Translations under genes and position numbers: made by a program
The notes under the pieces: generated by a model
Database searches by the model: none
Seen by the model: the letters and a program-made list of their open reading frames with translations, nothing else
Told to the model about the DNA's origin: nothing
Assembly (NCBI GenBank): GCA_932294295.1
Contig: OW028575.1
Location: forward strand, 11,828,558-11,892,557
From: Alitta virens
Taxonomy: Eukaryota; Annelida; Polychaeta; Phyllodocida; Nereididae
DNA: 64,000 nucleotides
Reading direction: 5' to 3'
In this document: positions 47,498 to 58,551 of the stretch, in pieces
Numbering within the stretch: the first letter of the stretch is position 1
Layout: each line of letters begins with the position of its first letter

Positions 47498-50400
47498 CTG
47501 AAATAGACAAAACAAAATCAACATAGTGAATGATTTTTCAAACCCTAGAAAGCATGATGTTATCTCATTATCAATTATCAGTAAATTATAATATCCACAG
47601 CTGTAGTACTGGAAATTTTTACAAGGTGGCAGCACTCAAAAAGGAAATATATAATTCTTCACTGGTTCATTTAACGAACAACTACAATTACAATAGCTTG
47701 TTATGCTGAATCAAACTTTCACAAACAGGTAACATTTATCATGGAGTCACTAGAGAAGGAGGGGAAAGCTGGGGTTTTATTGTGTTCTATGTTAGTCGCG
47801 ATGGTCTTTTAATGATGGGCAGATAATCTGGTGCCTGTCTTTATGACCCCAGCTGATAAACATTCCTGGGGTTTAAACCCCAAATAACTGTGTGCTGATT
47901 GGCCAATAAATTTGGGGGTTTCCAAAATATATTATAAATAGCATCCATGTGCTCCCTTGTTTATAACTAGATTGTATTCACAACATTGTTCTTCCACTCA
48001 TTCTGTGAAAATGATTCAATAATACAGCATATTGTATCAAAAAAAAGAAAGAAGGAAGCTTATGAAAAGTAGATGTATACACACTCATGGTTTTTGAAAA
48101 GTAGATATACATTCATGGCAGATCATAGAGATCAGGATATATCAATAATATAGCCAATAATAGAAATTAACTAATTAGTCTTCTATTATGTGAAGGGAAA
48201 ATGAGATTTTTGCCCCTGAGAAATATAGATGTGAATATACATCAGAACGTGTTGACAATTTAATTTGACTGGAACCACTTTTAATAATTTAATTAACTAT
48301 AGTTGTTAAGGTATTGTTCAAACATTTTATGTATTTTTATGTTATGTCACATTATATTAATATAATATATGTCTTGTCTGACATCTAAATGAAAGTCAAT
48401 ACAATTATAAACGATAAATCATGAATTTATAAAGTGAAGTTCAGCCTGATAGAAGTACATTTAATTGACAGACAATGACTTTCTAAATTAACATAACTCA
48501 GGCCGACATTGACCGACACCAATAAAATTAATATTGGCATGTAGCCAAAAAGTTGCTCTTTCAACCACATATTTCCTCTTGGACGCAAAATAAAGCGGTT
48601 TTAAGGTATGGCAAGTTGAATAGAGCCAAGTAAAATACACCTAAAATTGCCATATTGCAGTTGTCATTTGTTTAAACTGCCGTAATTAGCTTACTTCTGG
48701 ACGGATTTTGACTGGCAAACTTGGACATTGACCACTATGGGATGAGCAAAGTATTCCCTACTATGCGCACGCAATGTGGACCAAACTAAAATATCTTTTG
48801 GAAAATCCTTAAATTGAAAGTGAGGCTCTCAAAGTCCGCTAGTACCGCGAGATTTAAAAACCTCTCTGAAAGGGGTACAGATTGGCTGCTGCAGCAGCGA
48901 GACTAACATAGGACATCAAAGAGGACCTGCGTGACATTAAATGACCATTAATGTAACGGCTCTCTGGGCCAACTTTGCCCAAGAACTAATTTTAATGGCC
49001 ATTAAAAATATAGATGCACATGTGTGATAACTGAGCTTTCCCCTCCTTCTCTAGTGACTCCATGCATTTATTAATTTATTTTTCCTGTCACTCTAAATAA
49101 GACATTGTTATTATATTGTTATCAGCATACCTGGGATTTCTGTAAATAAGTCGCACACCAGCGCCCTCCATTCCTGTCTTTGCAAAACAACATATGATTG
49201 TCAGAAGCATCTGGGTCCAAGAGATGCAGCAGCATCTCCAACTAAATTTAGCAACCAGCCAGTATGGAAAGAAAATCCAGGTGATGCCAAAATCGATCCA
49301 TTGCGAAAACGTCAATATTGGGAACTGTAAAAAGAATACAACCATCAGATAAATATAAAATTCCATAGATTATTCCCTCTATTTATTAAAGCCTATGTAA
49401 AAATGCACAATGTCACAAATCCTAAAAAATTTATACTTTACCTGATATGAAAATAAACTCAAATCTGACATGTTTTCAAGCACTGAACTAGTGACATGTA
49501 CAAACGGCAGAAACAGTTCATGGTGGTCGAAGAAGTACATCCAAAGTATTGTCAGACGAGGATAATTCCGCAGACCAAAGAGCAAAAATACAGCTCTTCC
49601 AAAAAATCTTGCCTAAAAGAAGAACGAATTGTTAAATTTTCATTCACGAAGATGAAATAATAGCAGAAGTGCTAATTGTAGAGTAAACTGTTAAAGTATA
49701 TTCTCTCCACTCTCATACCTTGTACTGAAAGACAGTGCTTGGTATGTTCCTGCCCTGTTCTCTCAAAGCATTCACTGACATCACTAAAGCCCTGAAGTGA
49801 AGGTCATTCAAGGACACCAAATTTTTAAAATCATCTTCATTTAACGCCAATAGCAAATTTCCCGCTGAAACAAAAATGAACATTCACCATTGTCAGTTGC
49901 AATCAGTATGTTTTTCCCACAATATTTGAGAAGAAAATAAAGTTACTTCTGGTCTAGATCAGTAAAGTACATTTAGTGAAGAGACACAACCTGGAAACAA
50001 ATCAAATATGGACATACCACCTGATTTAAGTTGGGAAAAGTTTGACTAATAATACGATTTTCAAATTTAAATGTTATGTCAACTTTGTTTGAGTTGTGCA
50101 AATTTGACTATGGCGCACAAGAATTACTCAAGGTTTACTGTATGCTAATACCTCATCACTTACAGATTTGGTTCTCCAAAAATATTGGTGAAACTTCTTT
50201 CTCAGCCCATTCCCCTTGATCCTTGAGCCAAGACTGGACTCTGTCCACAGACCACCGGGAAACTAGTTCCTCTTCATGTTCAAACAACCAGTGGTACACG
50301 AAGCTCAGCAAATAAAAGGCCTTCGAAAAGAAACATTTAGGAACACTTACAGGCCTTTTTTCAAAAGTGGAAGAAACTCTGAGACGATTGAATTGCAAGG

Positions 50401-51836
50401 TAAAAGAGCATTTTGAATATTGTACATACAATATTTACTTATTTTATAGATTAAAATGAACTCCTCTTAGTAGTTTAGTAAGGATTCCCACTCACTGATG
50501 CCATAATTAAATATTTGCTTAATATTTTTATTGTTAGATTTTATTATTAATTATTAGCTTTAATAGTAAGGCCACTATAGCCTAGAACCGAGTGAGACTC
50601 CAGGAGAGAATAAACATCTGCAAACATATTTATCATGTCAGAATAAGACAAAAGCCATCAGCATTAAAATATATTTCGATATTTTTGCATATATGCAAAA
50701 TACTCACAAAGATGACAGCAACGGTAAGGAACACTCCATTTTTGAAAGCAATAACATTTTGCCAGTTCACTCCTAAAGCTCTCTCGATCATTAAGATCAC
50801 TCTCGGTCTCTGAATATTTTGCCCTTGAATCTGAACTCCTTGACGTAACTGCGAGACTGTACTTCCCTCCTTGTTAAACAGTTTCAGGGCATTTTGAAAT
50901 GCTTGATTGTTTTGCACCTCCTTCTCCCTGCGTTTGTATTCATGTGGCAGGCTAGTTTTCATGATATTTCTGTTGAGAAAGCAAAACAGGTTTTTTAAAC
51001 ATGCAATGTACGAAATACAGTTTGTAACGAACAAACATGTTATAAACAATGTAAAGATGTGACAAATAAATGTAGATATGTGGTAAACAATTGTAAATTA
51101 CATATGACAAACAACAATGCCTGAAGTATTTCATAATTTGTCTGACATACATATATGCAAATCAAACGCAGTTGATTTCTCACCACAAAGCAGTAGCAAC
51201 ATTTTTGACATAGCATATGCATAGTCTAGGCTATGTTTGGTAAGATTCATTTAGGAACTAATTAGGTAACTTAAACATTACACAATGCTAATAGGTATTA
51301 ATGAGTCACCTGAGGCTGTAATTAATCTGAGGATAACCCATCCAAACAGAGCGACACTGAGGACAGATATGTTGCTTGCCCTGGTCGAGCCACAGAGCCA
51401 GACAATGTCTGCAAAAGCTGTGTCCACAGTTCAAAGTGGTTGGATCAACCATCAGTTCATAGCAGCAGCTGCACTTTAAGTCCTCATCTTCCATGAGTGC
51501 CATTTCAACTACAGAGTACCCCTCACTGTCCCCATCTAGTCCACTTTTTGAATATTCACCAACAGGTCCTGTAGCGGCAGCTGAAGCTGCTGCACCCCCT
51601 CCACACACAGTCTTTTCCATGGCACCGTCTGCACCTCCTCTGTGCCTAAATCTGAGTCTTTTTAAACGCTTCTTGGGTCGGTCACTTACTCCGCCCTCTG
51701 ACAACCTTGAGTCACTGTCGGAGTCCTCAGTCGGTGTTCCAGAGTCATTGACTACATCTCGGTCTGTTGCTTTTTCTTGTCCTTGTCTTTTATGTTTTGA
51801 TGATTTCTTCAGCAATTTCTTGAAAAATGATGACAT
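47314..51836 (-). CDS. BFAR: BFAR-like RING/SAM membrane E3 ligase, copy B (complete)
   Basis: Exons in transcription order: 51836-51310, 50969-50708, 50320-50164, 49864-49719, 49612-49442, 49324-49131, 47497-47314. Phases agree and give 546 residues. In order: a basic/acidic low-complexity N-terminus (1-115), a C3HC4 RING with C122, C125, C137, H139, C142, C145, C158 and C161, a hydrophobic segment at about 253-275, a SAM domain at about 285-350, and a membrane-rich C-terminal half. RING, SAM and C-terminal segments follow human BFAR (450 residues) throughout. The start is the ATG at 51836-51834. Upstream, a strong TTTTTGCAG acceptor at 51855 implies a 5' UTR exon further out. Likely an ER-anchored ubiquitin ligase by family. 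It lies head to head with mS27. Confidence 0.93.
47740..49064. mobile_element. 1.3 kb non-autonomous DNA transposon in the last intron of BFAR-B
   Basis: The ends CATGGAGTCACTAGAG and CTCTAGTGACTCCATG are inverted, and the inverted match extends to about 30 bp (as far as GGGGAAAGCT). CATTTAT flanks both ends (47733-47739 and 49065-49071). The corresponding intron of BFAR-A has a single CATTTAT and no insert, so it is an empty site. No transposase frame is visible inside. Confidence 0.92.
49131..49324 (-). CDS. BFAR: BFAR-B exon 6
   Basis: 194 nt, phase 0 in and 2 out. FPILTFSQWIDFG, then membrane stretches FFPYWLVAKF and LLTIICCF. Confidence 0.92.
49442..49612 (-). CDS. BFAR: BFAR-B exon 5
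   Basis: 57 codons, phase 0. ARFFGRAVFLLFGLRNYPRL and LFLPFVHV. Confidence 0.92.
49719..49864 (-). CDS. BFAR: BFAR-B exon 4
   Basis: 146 nt, phase 1 in and 0 out, TTTGTTTCAG acceptor and GTATGA donor. Second half of the SAM domain (GNLLLALNEDDFKNL), ending FQYK. Confidence 0.9.
50164..50320 (-). CDS. BFAR: BFAR-B exon 3
   Basis: 157 nt, phase 0 in and 1 out. AFYLLSFVYHWLF, then the SAM start WSVDRVQSWLKDQGEW. Confidence 0.92.
50708..50969 (-). CDS. BFAR: BFAR-B exon 2
   Basis: 262 nt, phase 2 in and 0 out, TTCTCAACAG acceptor, GTGAGT donor. Ends in the first hydrophobic segment (NGVFLTVAVIF). Confidence 0.92.
51310..51836 (-). CDS. BFAR: BFAR-B exon 1: N-terminal extension and RING
   Basis: 527 coding nt, with the exon itself probably beginning at 51854. 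Encodes a lysine-rich start (MSSFFKKLLKKSSKHKR), a Ser/Asp-rich and Gly/Ala-rich linker, then the RING. Donor CTCAG|GTGACT, phase 2. Confidence 0.92.
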
Positions 51837-51854
51837 TTGACACTCTCCAAAGTA

Positions 51855-53273
51855 CTGCAAAAAGAGAAAAGAAAATGAATTAGGTCAATACACATGCAAT
51901 AAAGTAGAGCTGCCTGAGTTTCTTTGCAGTCACATATTTTAATTATAATATGTGTAATTGGTACTTTTTATACTCTCAGTTCCTGTAACAACCACAAACA
52001 CTGACAAGAATACCATCAGTTGATCTGATAACAGTGATAAAGCCACAGCATACTTGATAACATATCATAAATTCATGACATAGCCTTTCTTGTGAAGAGG
52101 AAATAAACTGATTTATTTTTATACTGGGAAAGATAACAATGTTTTCTTCAAAACATTGCAGGAAGATAAGACAAGAAGCAAATATCTATAACAAACATTA
52201 TATGAGCATTCCTGATTGAAATTGATTTTGATTAAAACTTTTTCGCTTGAATGTCACACATCTGTACTGAAGATCTGCATCTGGGCCTAAAAAAAGTCCT
52301 GATTATGATCAAGTGATAACATATTGATTATTTTTAGTCTTCAAAATATGTCAATATCTGTAAGAATTAATATCTAAGCACCAAACGTGTGACATATATA
52401 CACCAATACTACCGTCTAGGATGGTATTATCGACGGCAGGATTATCGCACTTAAATTAGTTTGCTGACGAAATTGTTAACTAATGTGTCGATAATACCTG
52501 CCCTGTCGATATTACCATCCTTTACGGTACATCAAAATGTTTCTGTCTTCATGAAAGAGCTCATTTTACATGAAAGCCTCAGAGGGGTGAGGTGGGCCCG
52601 GGGTGAGGTGGGCCCGGGGTGTTCAGATATATAGTTTAGTTTAAAAAAAAAAAAAGAAAAAAAGTTAATTCAATCATCTAACATGCCCGAAAGTCAATTA
52701 GTTCTCCAATCAGTTCAAAGTGAAATCATTGCAGAAAATGTCCCATGGATAAAACAACCCATATTGCATAATTATGATGCTCAATTTGATGCCCTGTCAG
52801 TGTCATTGATAATTAAGACCAATGACTGTGAGTGCCCGTGTACACTGACAAAAACATAGCAATAACTTAACCATACATCAACACTCTTACATGTACCGGT
52901 CTGTAGTAACTCTCACGATGTTCGACCCCAAGATAAACACAAAAATCTGACAGTCTGTTTTATATTGTTGACATGGAGGTAGTACAACTTATTTACGAAA
53001 GAGGTCGCAATGATCGCTTTTGCATGAAAGCCATTTTCCAAAAATACAAACTATTGGGTGCCTTTGTTTCCTAAATCTCCTTTGGAGTGGATAAAAATGG
53101 TCAATAAAATTATTAAACGGTATTATATGAACTATAGGGAAGCTGACATTTCATAAAAATTATTTTGCCTCCTTTGACCACCAGTCGCTCACTATCCTAA
53201 CCGTTAGAACACATAAGTAAATTGTCTAGTTTCATATTTTACGTAGACTTCCGGCTGTCAAAAAACACACGGC
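51855..53273. promoter_or_regulatory. Intergenic space between head-to-head BFAR-B and mS27
   Basis: 1.4 kb separates the two divergently transcribed genes and probably holds both promoters and a BFAR-B 5' UTR exon. It contains a 120-bp fold-back element (52410-52529) and a GTGAGGTGGGCCCGGG tandem duplication (about 52583-52622). No TATA box can be assigned with confidence. Confidence 0.55.
52410..52529. mobile_element. 120-bp fold-back (hairpin) element
   Basis: TACCGTCTAGGATGGTATTA on the left pairs with ATATTACCATCC plus TTTACGGTA on the right. Pairing continues through ATCGACGGCAGG/CCTGCCCTGTCGAT-type arms and AATTAGTT/AACTAAT to a loop of about 16 bases. Almost the whole element is stem. 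Confidence 0.85.
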
Positions 53274-53340
53274 ATGGCTTTGCGTGTGGTATTTAGGAGA
53301 TTAGTGTGCAGCAAACCAATTGCGGCTGCACATAGAAAAT
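53274..53340 (+). CDS. MRPS27: mS27 exon 1: targeting peptide
   Basis: 67 nt, phase 1 out, donor GTTAGT. Encodes MALRVVFRRLVCSKPIAAAH, with basic residues and no acids. Confidence 0.88.
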
Positions 53341-56300
53341 GTTAGTAACAACTCCATCTTCTCATGTAGCATTTCAGTTTGTTGTCAACACAGTGAAACT
53401 TTCTTGCCCTTTAGAAATTAAGAGTCCAGACTAGTTGACCTTCCCTCAGGCTCAGCTCAGCACTCATTGCAATACATTACATGTCCACATTGAAGTGATG
53501 TGGTTTTGTGTAATCCTTTTGTAGTAGAAAAATGGGTACGGTCCGTAGGGATTGTTGAAAATATGTGTGTGACATTATGAAGCCCTAAAATTAAGGTGCC
53601 TGCAGAAGGATCTGTAATTAGTATAAAGTAATATGTTAGAACTGCATGTGTCAAGTTAGATGGTTAAGATCAGGATTGGCTTTTTATGCACTAATGGCCA
53701 ATGCTAGTTAATATATAAAAGACTGGGTATGTGCCTCCAGTGGGGACAAAACCTGTTAACTGAGATCTGTAGGGAGAGGGGAGAACAGTGAGACAAACCC
53801 CTTAGTTTCAAACCCTGTATGGTTTGTAACCCTGCCCTTTACTAGGCTTTAGGGATTTGGGTCAACACAACATAACCACTATAGGGAAAGTAATTATTTT
53901 ACTCACATTATACGTTTTCAATCTTATTCTCCAGTATTTGGAGAAAATTGAGGTCATCTAAAACCTTGCTTATTGTTCTTAAATTCCTCAAATTAGTAAA
54001 TAGTGCTGTATTGAACTCTAATTGTACACATGGTAGGAACCTGATAACCGACATTTGAGGCACGAATCCAGTTATGCCCTACTTTAAAATATTTGTTATG
54101 ATTGAAAATGAAAAAAGTGTCCCATTGTTCCCCACCCTCCCCTGTTACATTACCATGACTGCATTATGTATGCCAGTGGAAAATTCTCAATTACAGCTGA
54201 AATGCATGAATTATCATATAAATTGTTCAGCTGAATGTGTCCGATTTTTTTTATCCTAATGATTATTATTTTCAGGTATTCGCACCTTGCTGTCTGAAGC
54301 CTATTCCTGCAATAAAGTGTGGTCTGAACGCCTAACGGCACCTGTGTTGCAAAATATTGACGTTTGTAAGTATAAGTGCAAGGGTTTTTGCTCATTCAGT
54401 TTGTAAGCAGCAATTGACAAACTTCAAACAATTCTATTTGTCTTAATTTCAGCCAGTTATGCCATGGAAATTCAAGATCAGATGGAGAGAAGTGGAGCTG
54501 TAACAGCTATTGATATGGACATTGTGAGATAGACTTTATTTTGTAAAATTTCTTTGTACAGACTGCTGTTTATTAGTTACCCTCTGAAAGCCCTGGTACA
54601 TGTACTTGCATTGTTCATTAATTCTAATGTTCCCATTTTCAGTTAGCAAACAAGTTGGAAAATATTGACCAACATCAATTAGATTTTGTGCAGAATATTC
54701 TGTACAAGTAAGTAATTTTTCACTTTCTGGCATGCTCTTTGTTATTATAAAATAACTTCATTAATAAGGTATTGATAAATATTAAAGACTTTTTTTCCCA
54801 TGAATTTCAGATTTCGGCATTCTTCAGAAACTGTAAAAGCAAGAGAGTCAATGAGTCATGCTGTCATCCGTGCTTTAATTGCCTTTGATGAAACAGACAG
54901 ACTTCTAGAAATTTTGGCTGATAAGGTACACTGTAACTTGTTATTTTAGGACAGTATGGTACTATTTTCTTGTGTATACATAATATTACTTGAACTTAAA
55001 CTTTCTGTCAATTTTTATTTTTTTTTATATTTCAGGTTAATTATGGCCTCTTCTTGGACGATTATACAGCAAATATGTTATTAGATAATTTCATAGAGAA
55101 CAAAATGTATAGAGGTAAGATTTCATTTGAGAAAAATTAAAGTTTGTGATGAAATGAGCTTCAGTTGCATAGAGTATTTAACCTCCTCCAACCCCCCGGC
55201 CCCCCCCCCCCCCCCCCCCACCAAAAAACTAAGCATTTGGAAATTAGGAATATTTGCTATCATCCTCTTGGTTGATATGATTTTTTTTGTCTATAAAATA
55301 TTCTAAGACTGATAAAACATCATTGCTTGCTGGTTGTGTCATTGCGTTTTTAAGTTTGGTTCAGTGAGCTTTCTGTGCTTACTATTACAGAAGCATCAAT
55401 TTTAGCAGTGGACCAAATGCTGCAGGAGAATTTTGTTCATCCAATAACTCGTTACCTCTCCTGGTATGCATGTCACCTGCGGATAAAGACTACGCCTGTC
55501 AGTGAAATGGAATTGGATCCTGAACAGCTGGAGGATGATGATGGGGTAAAACTTGTCATAATTAACCACACATAGTAGTTGCACAATGCACACAAACACT
55601 AGATCTATTTTTTGTTCTAATGCATAATAGATTTAAGTAGTCAGCTATTTCAATCACTGTTGTTTAGCTTAATGTATAGAGAAGTATAATTATCATGTGA
55701 TACGAATGTGATAGAATTATCAAAACTTTGCTTGTTGTGAAGTTTTCCAATTGGGCATAGTTATTCAATTCCTAATTTGATTGTAATATTCAATCAGAGT
55801 TGAGTGTTTTCATTCATTCATGTTTCAAACAGCATATGTCTAATGTGTAATGTCTCAATGTTACTGGGTCTGAAACTCAGCTTATATGACCTGTTGCCAG
55901 AGGCAGATGTTATGATGAGATGACAAGGCTTGGGAGTCCACACCATGTTACACATTTACCCTATGGGTGGGGTCGTTTACTTGCCTCAGCATAGGCACCG
56001 AGTACAAGGCACCCAATATTTAAAATGTCTCATGCAATCAACATTCAGCTGCTTTCATGAAGAGTGCCTTAACCACAATAAAAATATCCAATAGACATCC
56101 ATAAAAAATTATAATTACTGATGGTTGGCTGACACCAAGTAGGCATATTTGCCATAAAATGTTGATTTATATATTTGCAGGAGGAGGAAGAGCTAATCAA
56201 AGTCAAGTTTATCAAATTGCCTTGGTATGATGACCACTGGGACCTCAATCGTGAGAGCTTGCGGATTGGCAAGACCCTTGCAATGGTCACTGAGGAAGAA

Positions 56301-57872
56301 CATAACATTCTCGGCAGAAGTTATCACTTGATTGGTTTAGCATTATGGAACAAATTTTCCGAAGCGTTGGACTATCTGGAGCAGATTAACAAAGACAACG
56401 ATGCTACTATAGCAAAAGATGCTGTGAGTAGAAATGCTGTTATATGCAATTGCACTTTACTCCATAGATTCATTTCTAACTAACTGCAAAATACGCTAAT
56501 ATTGAGAAAAAAAAAAAAAAAAGGAGGAAACTTAATAAAACTAAATCGAGGGACTCTTCAATACTTTGCAGGTTGACATGTTGCATTCAGAGTTGGAAAG
56601 GGTAGAAACACAGGAGCCTCCTGAAGAAAAGAAAGAGCTCGGTTTGATAAGAATGAAGGATGTTCGACCATACATTACCCAGGAACAGAAAGAAGAATAT
56701 TTATCTCGTTATCAGGTATGCTGCTTTAGGGTTTAGAGTCAATAATTACTGATGACAACCAATATTTCTGTCAGGTTATATGTTGCTTCATCAGTTGAAT
56801 GAAATTTATCGCAGTCATCAAGCTTTTCTTAATTGAAAACAGATTATATTTTAATAGATCTCTGCATTACAAATGCAAGTTTGCCAAAAGTTTGACTAGT
56901 GATGAATTTTATAGTAATAGGGGCAGAGTGTAAGAATAGCATTCTAGGCTTCCAAATGTTGTACACACTACTACACACATATAATGCTCAGCAATATTCA
57001 CTTGGAACTGTATATTAAGGCTACTCTTGTTTAAGCAGCCTTTTCTGCAAAATATCCATAGTAGTGGGGTAATTTACATTGCTAAATATATAGATCAGGG
57101 CTGAAATTTAGAGCTGAAATTAATGGTGCATTGTGTTATGCGATTCCAAAAATTTCAAGATACATGATTAAAAAATGAAATACGCCGAAACAGTACAGAA
57201 ATGAAGATAAAATGATGAAAATTATTGATAAACATATTTGATTGACTGTTTTAAACTTTTTTTAAATAGTAGGCCTTTAGAACTGATTCTTAAAGTCCAT
57301 CAATTCAAAAATGTTCTCCTGCTTCTAACAATGAAACTTCTATCTTTTTGTGTTGTTTTCATATTGCTTAAATCTCTAGACATTATTATCCCAAATGGAA
57401 CAAGGGAATAAGATAACAGCCAAAGAATTAGAAGATGAACTAGTGGAAAAAGTGAATTCAGTTATCAGAGCTGTTGAAGAACACGATATTGAAGATCAAA
57501 CTACAATGTATCGCTCTTGGGTTCAGGAGAGACAGGAACTGTTGGACACACAGGTATAAACAATTACAATTAATCTTGTTGTATATATAACAAACTTTTG
57601 ATAAATATTAACTTTTATCCCATTTGAAGAGAATGATTTGAGTGTATTTTCTTTGCTCACAGGTCAGAGAATACAAAGAGACTCAAAGACGGAGAGTAAT
57701 TTCTAACAGAATTAAAGAATTACAAGAAAAGGAGGAGAAGCTAAGATTTTTTGAACAACGCAACAAAATCAAAGTGGCTCAGTCAAGAGCCCCTCGAGAA
57801 ATCAGCATTGAGGAGTTTGTTGAACAGGAAGTGTTTGTGGCCCCACCTGGTGAAAGGGGCAGGAAAAGCTAA
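53274..57872 (+). CDS. MRPS27: Mitochondrial small ribosomal subunit protein mS27 (MRPS27), 11 exons
   Basis: mS27 is a PPR-type, metazoan mitoribosome small-subunit protein. Exons: 53274-53340, 54276-54365, 54453-54523, 54643-54707, 54811-54925, 55036-55114, 55391-55545, 56181-56423, 56572-56715, 57380-57553, 57663-57872. Phases agree and give 470 residues (human about 414). The first exon encodes an arginine/alanine-rich, acid-free start (MALRVVFRRL), a good mitochondrial targeting peptide. LLSEAYSCNKVW, ILYKFRHS and VNYGLFLDDYTANMLLDNFI match the family. The last is a PPR-like helical pair at 137-170. An acidic run lies at 208-219, and the C-terminus (345-455) is charged and likely coiled coil. 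The ATG has purine/GC-rich context and is the first in the exon. Confidence 0.94.
54276..54365 (+). CDS. MRPS27: mS27 exon 2
   Basis: 90 nt, phase 1 in and out, ATTTTCAG acceptor and GTAAGT donor. RTLLSEAYSCNKVWSERL corresponds to the N-terminal LLSSAY motif of human mS27. Confidence 0.92.
54453..54523 (+). CDS. MRPS27: mS27 exon 3
   Basis: 71 nt, phase 1 in and 0 out, GTGAGA donor. Encodes SSYAMEIQDQMERSG and ends AIDMDI. Confidence 0.92.
54643..54707 (+). CDS. MRPS27: mS27 exon 4
   Basis: 65 nt, phase 0 in and 2 out. LANKLENIDQHQLDF, then the start of the YKFRHS motif. Confidence 0.92.
54811..54925 (+). CDS. MRPS27: mS27 exon 5
   Basis: 115 nt, phase 2 in and 0 out. FRHSSETVKARESMSHAVIR and a helix ending ILADK. 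Confidence 0.92.
55036..55114 (+). CDS. MRPS27: mS27 exon 6: PPR-like motif
   Basis: 79 nt, phase 0 in and 1 out. VNYGLFLDDYTANMLLDNFI is the best PPR match in the protein. Confidence 0.92.
55193..55219. repeat. Poly-C tract in mS27 intron 6
   Basis: About 19 consecutive C from 55201, preceded by further C-rich sequence. Confidence 0.9.
55391..55545 (+). CDS. MRPS27: mS27 exon 7
   Basis: 155 nt, phase 1 in and 0 out. ASILAVDQMLQENFVHP and an acidic end ELDPEQLEDDDG. Confidence 0.9.
56181..56423 (+). CDS. MRPS27: mS27 exon 8
   Basis: 81 codons, phase 0. Continues the acidic run, then KLPWYDDHWDL and SYHLIGLALWNKFSEALDYL, a helical repeat region. Confidence 0.92.
56572..56715 (+). CDS. MRPS27: mS27 exon 9
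   Basis: 48 codons, phase 0, ACTTTGCAG acceptor. Charged, Glu/Lys-rich: EPPEEKKELGLIRMKD. Confidence 0.9.
57380..57553 (+). CDS. MRPS27: mS27 exon 10
   Basis: 58 codons, phase 0, CTCTAG acceptor. Amphipathic helices (TAKELEDELVEKVNSVIRAV), likely coiled coil. Confidence 0.88.
57663..57872 (+). CDS. MRPS27: mS27 exon 11 and stop
   Basis: 69 codons plus TAA. RRRVISNRIKELQEKEEKLR is a basic coiled-coil-like stretch, as at the C-terminus of mS27 proteins. Confidence 0.9.
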   Translation, partial: VREYKETQRRRVISNRIKELQEKEEKLRFFEQRNKIKVAQSRAPREISIEEFVEQEVFVAPPGERGRKS

Positions 57873-57951
57873 AGACTCTATTTTTCTGTACAGAATGGAA
57901 TATATTTGATTTGTGAGTTGTTTTCATGTTTTGTAGTTTGAAAGGTATGCA

Positions 57952-57957
57952 ATTAAA
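57952..57957 (+). terminator. MRPS27: Candidate mS27 polyadenylation signal
   Basis: ATTAAA 80 nt after the stop, followed by T/G-rich sequence. No AATAAA is closer. Confidence 0.5.
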
Positions 57958-58212
57958 TGTTCAAAATGATCTTGTAGTACTTACTAGTTGGTGTGCATGA
58001 TTAATTTAAATGTTAATAGAAGTAGCAGACTTGTCAGACAAGAGATATCAAGTTGGATCACAGAACTACTGCATCACTGGCAAAGTGAATTTCGCAGTTC
58101 TAAAGTATGTTTGGAGTATGTTTCATTTCTTCTCAGCAAGCATACTTTTAAATTTGGTTGAAGTGTAGCTGAGCTGAACACATTTACAGTAAGGCCACAC
58201 TTATTTGAGCTT

Positions 58213-58478
58213 AAGCTTCTAGGATCCTCACAGGGCACTTTGTATTGGGTCGGTCAGTCAAAAATTCTGAAATAAAATAAGATTTCATATTAAATAACAT
58301 TGGGACATGTTATTTTATTTTTCTGTCGGCACATTTCTTAATGGCTTCAGAGGTCTCCTGTCATGACCCTGCTAATTTAATGTTGAGTCTTTGTTTGAAT
58401 TTGTCAGAATCTGAGCTTGCAAATAAATGCAAATTTCTCTTATCCTCTTTCTCATCTTTCGGCGGATCTGGGAAGCTA
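58213..58478. mobile_element. MITE related to 46425-46573, with an extra internal piece
   Basis: Starts AAGCTTCTAGGATCC and ends GGATCTGGGAAGCTA. Shares GGGTCGGTCA and TTAAATAACATTG with the 46.4 kb copy. It has about 115 bp of unrelated sequence (about 58338-58455) before the right terminus. Confidence 0.7.
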
Positions 58479-58551
58479 AAAATAATATATATAAGTATCC
58501 AATACCCAACCAGATCTGTATGGTATTGCCTTTTTTTTTTAAATTTGAAAG

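Larger units (their letters stand above)
46940..51500. repeat. Segmental duplication block B (contains BFAR copy B)
   Basis: Collinear with block A (35150-38717) except for the 1.3 kb transposon at 47740-49064 and small indels. On the right it continues into the complete exon 1. Confidence 0.88.

Noticed and set aside
51493..51840. 115-codon plus-strand frame opposite BFAR-B exon 1
   Set aside because: Shadow of the real minus-strand exon, whose RING domain and splice phase are clear.
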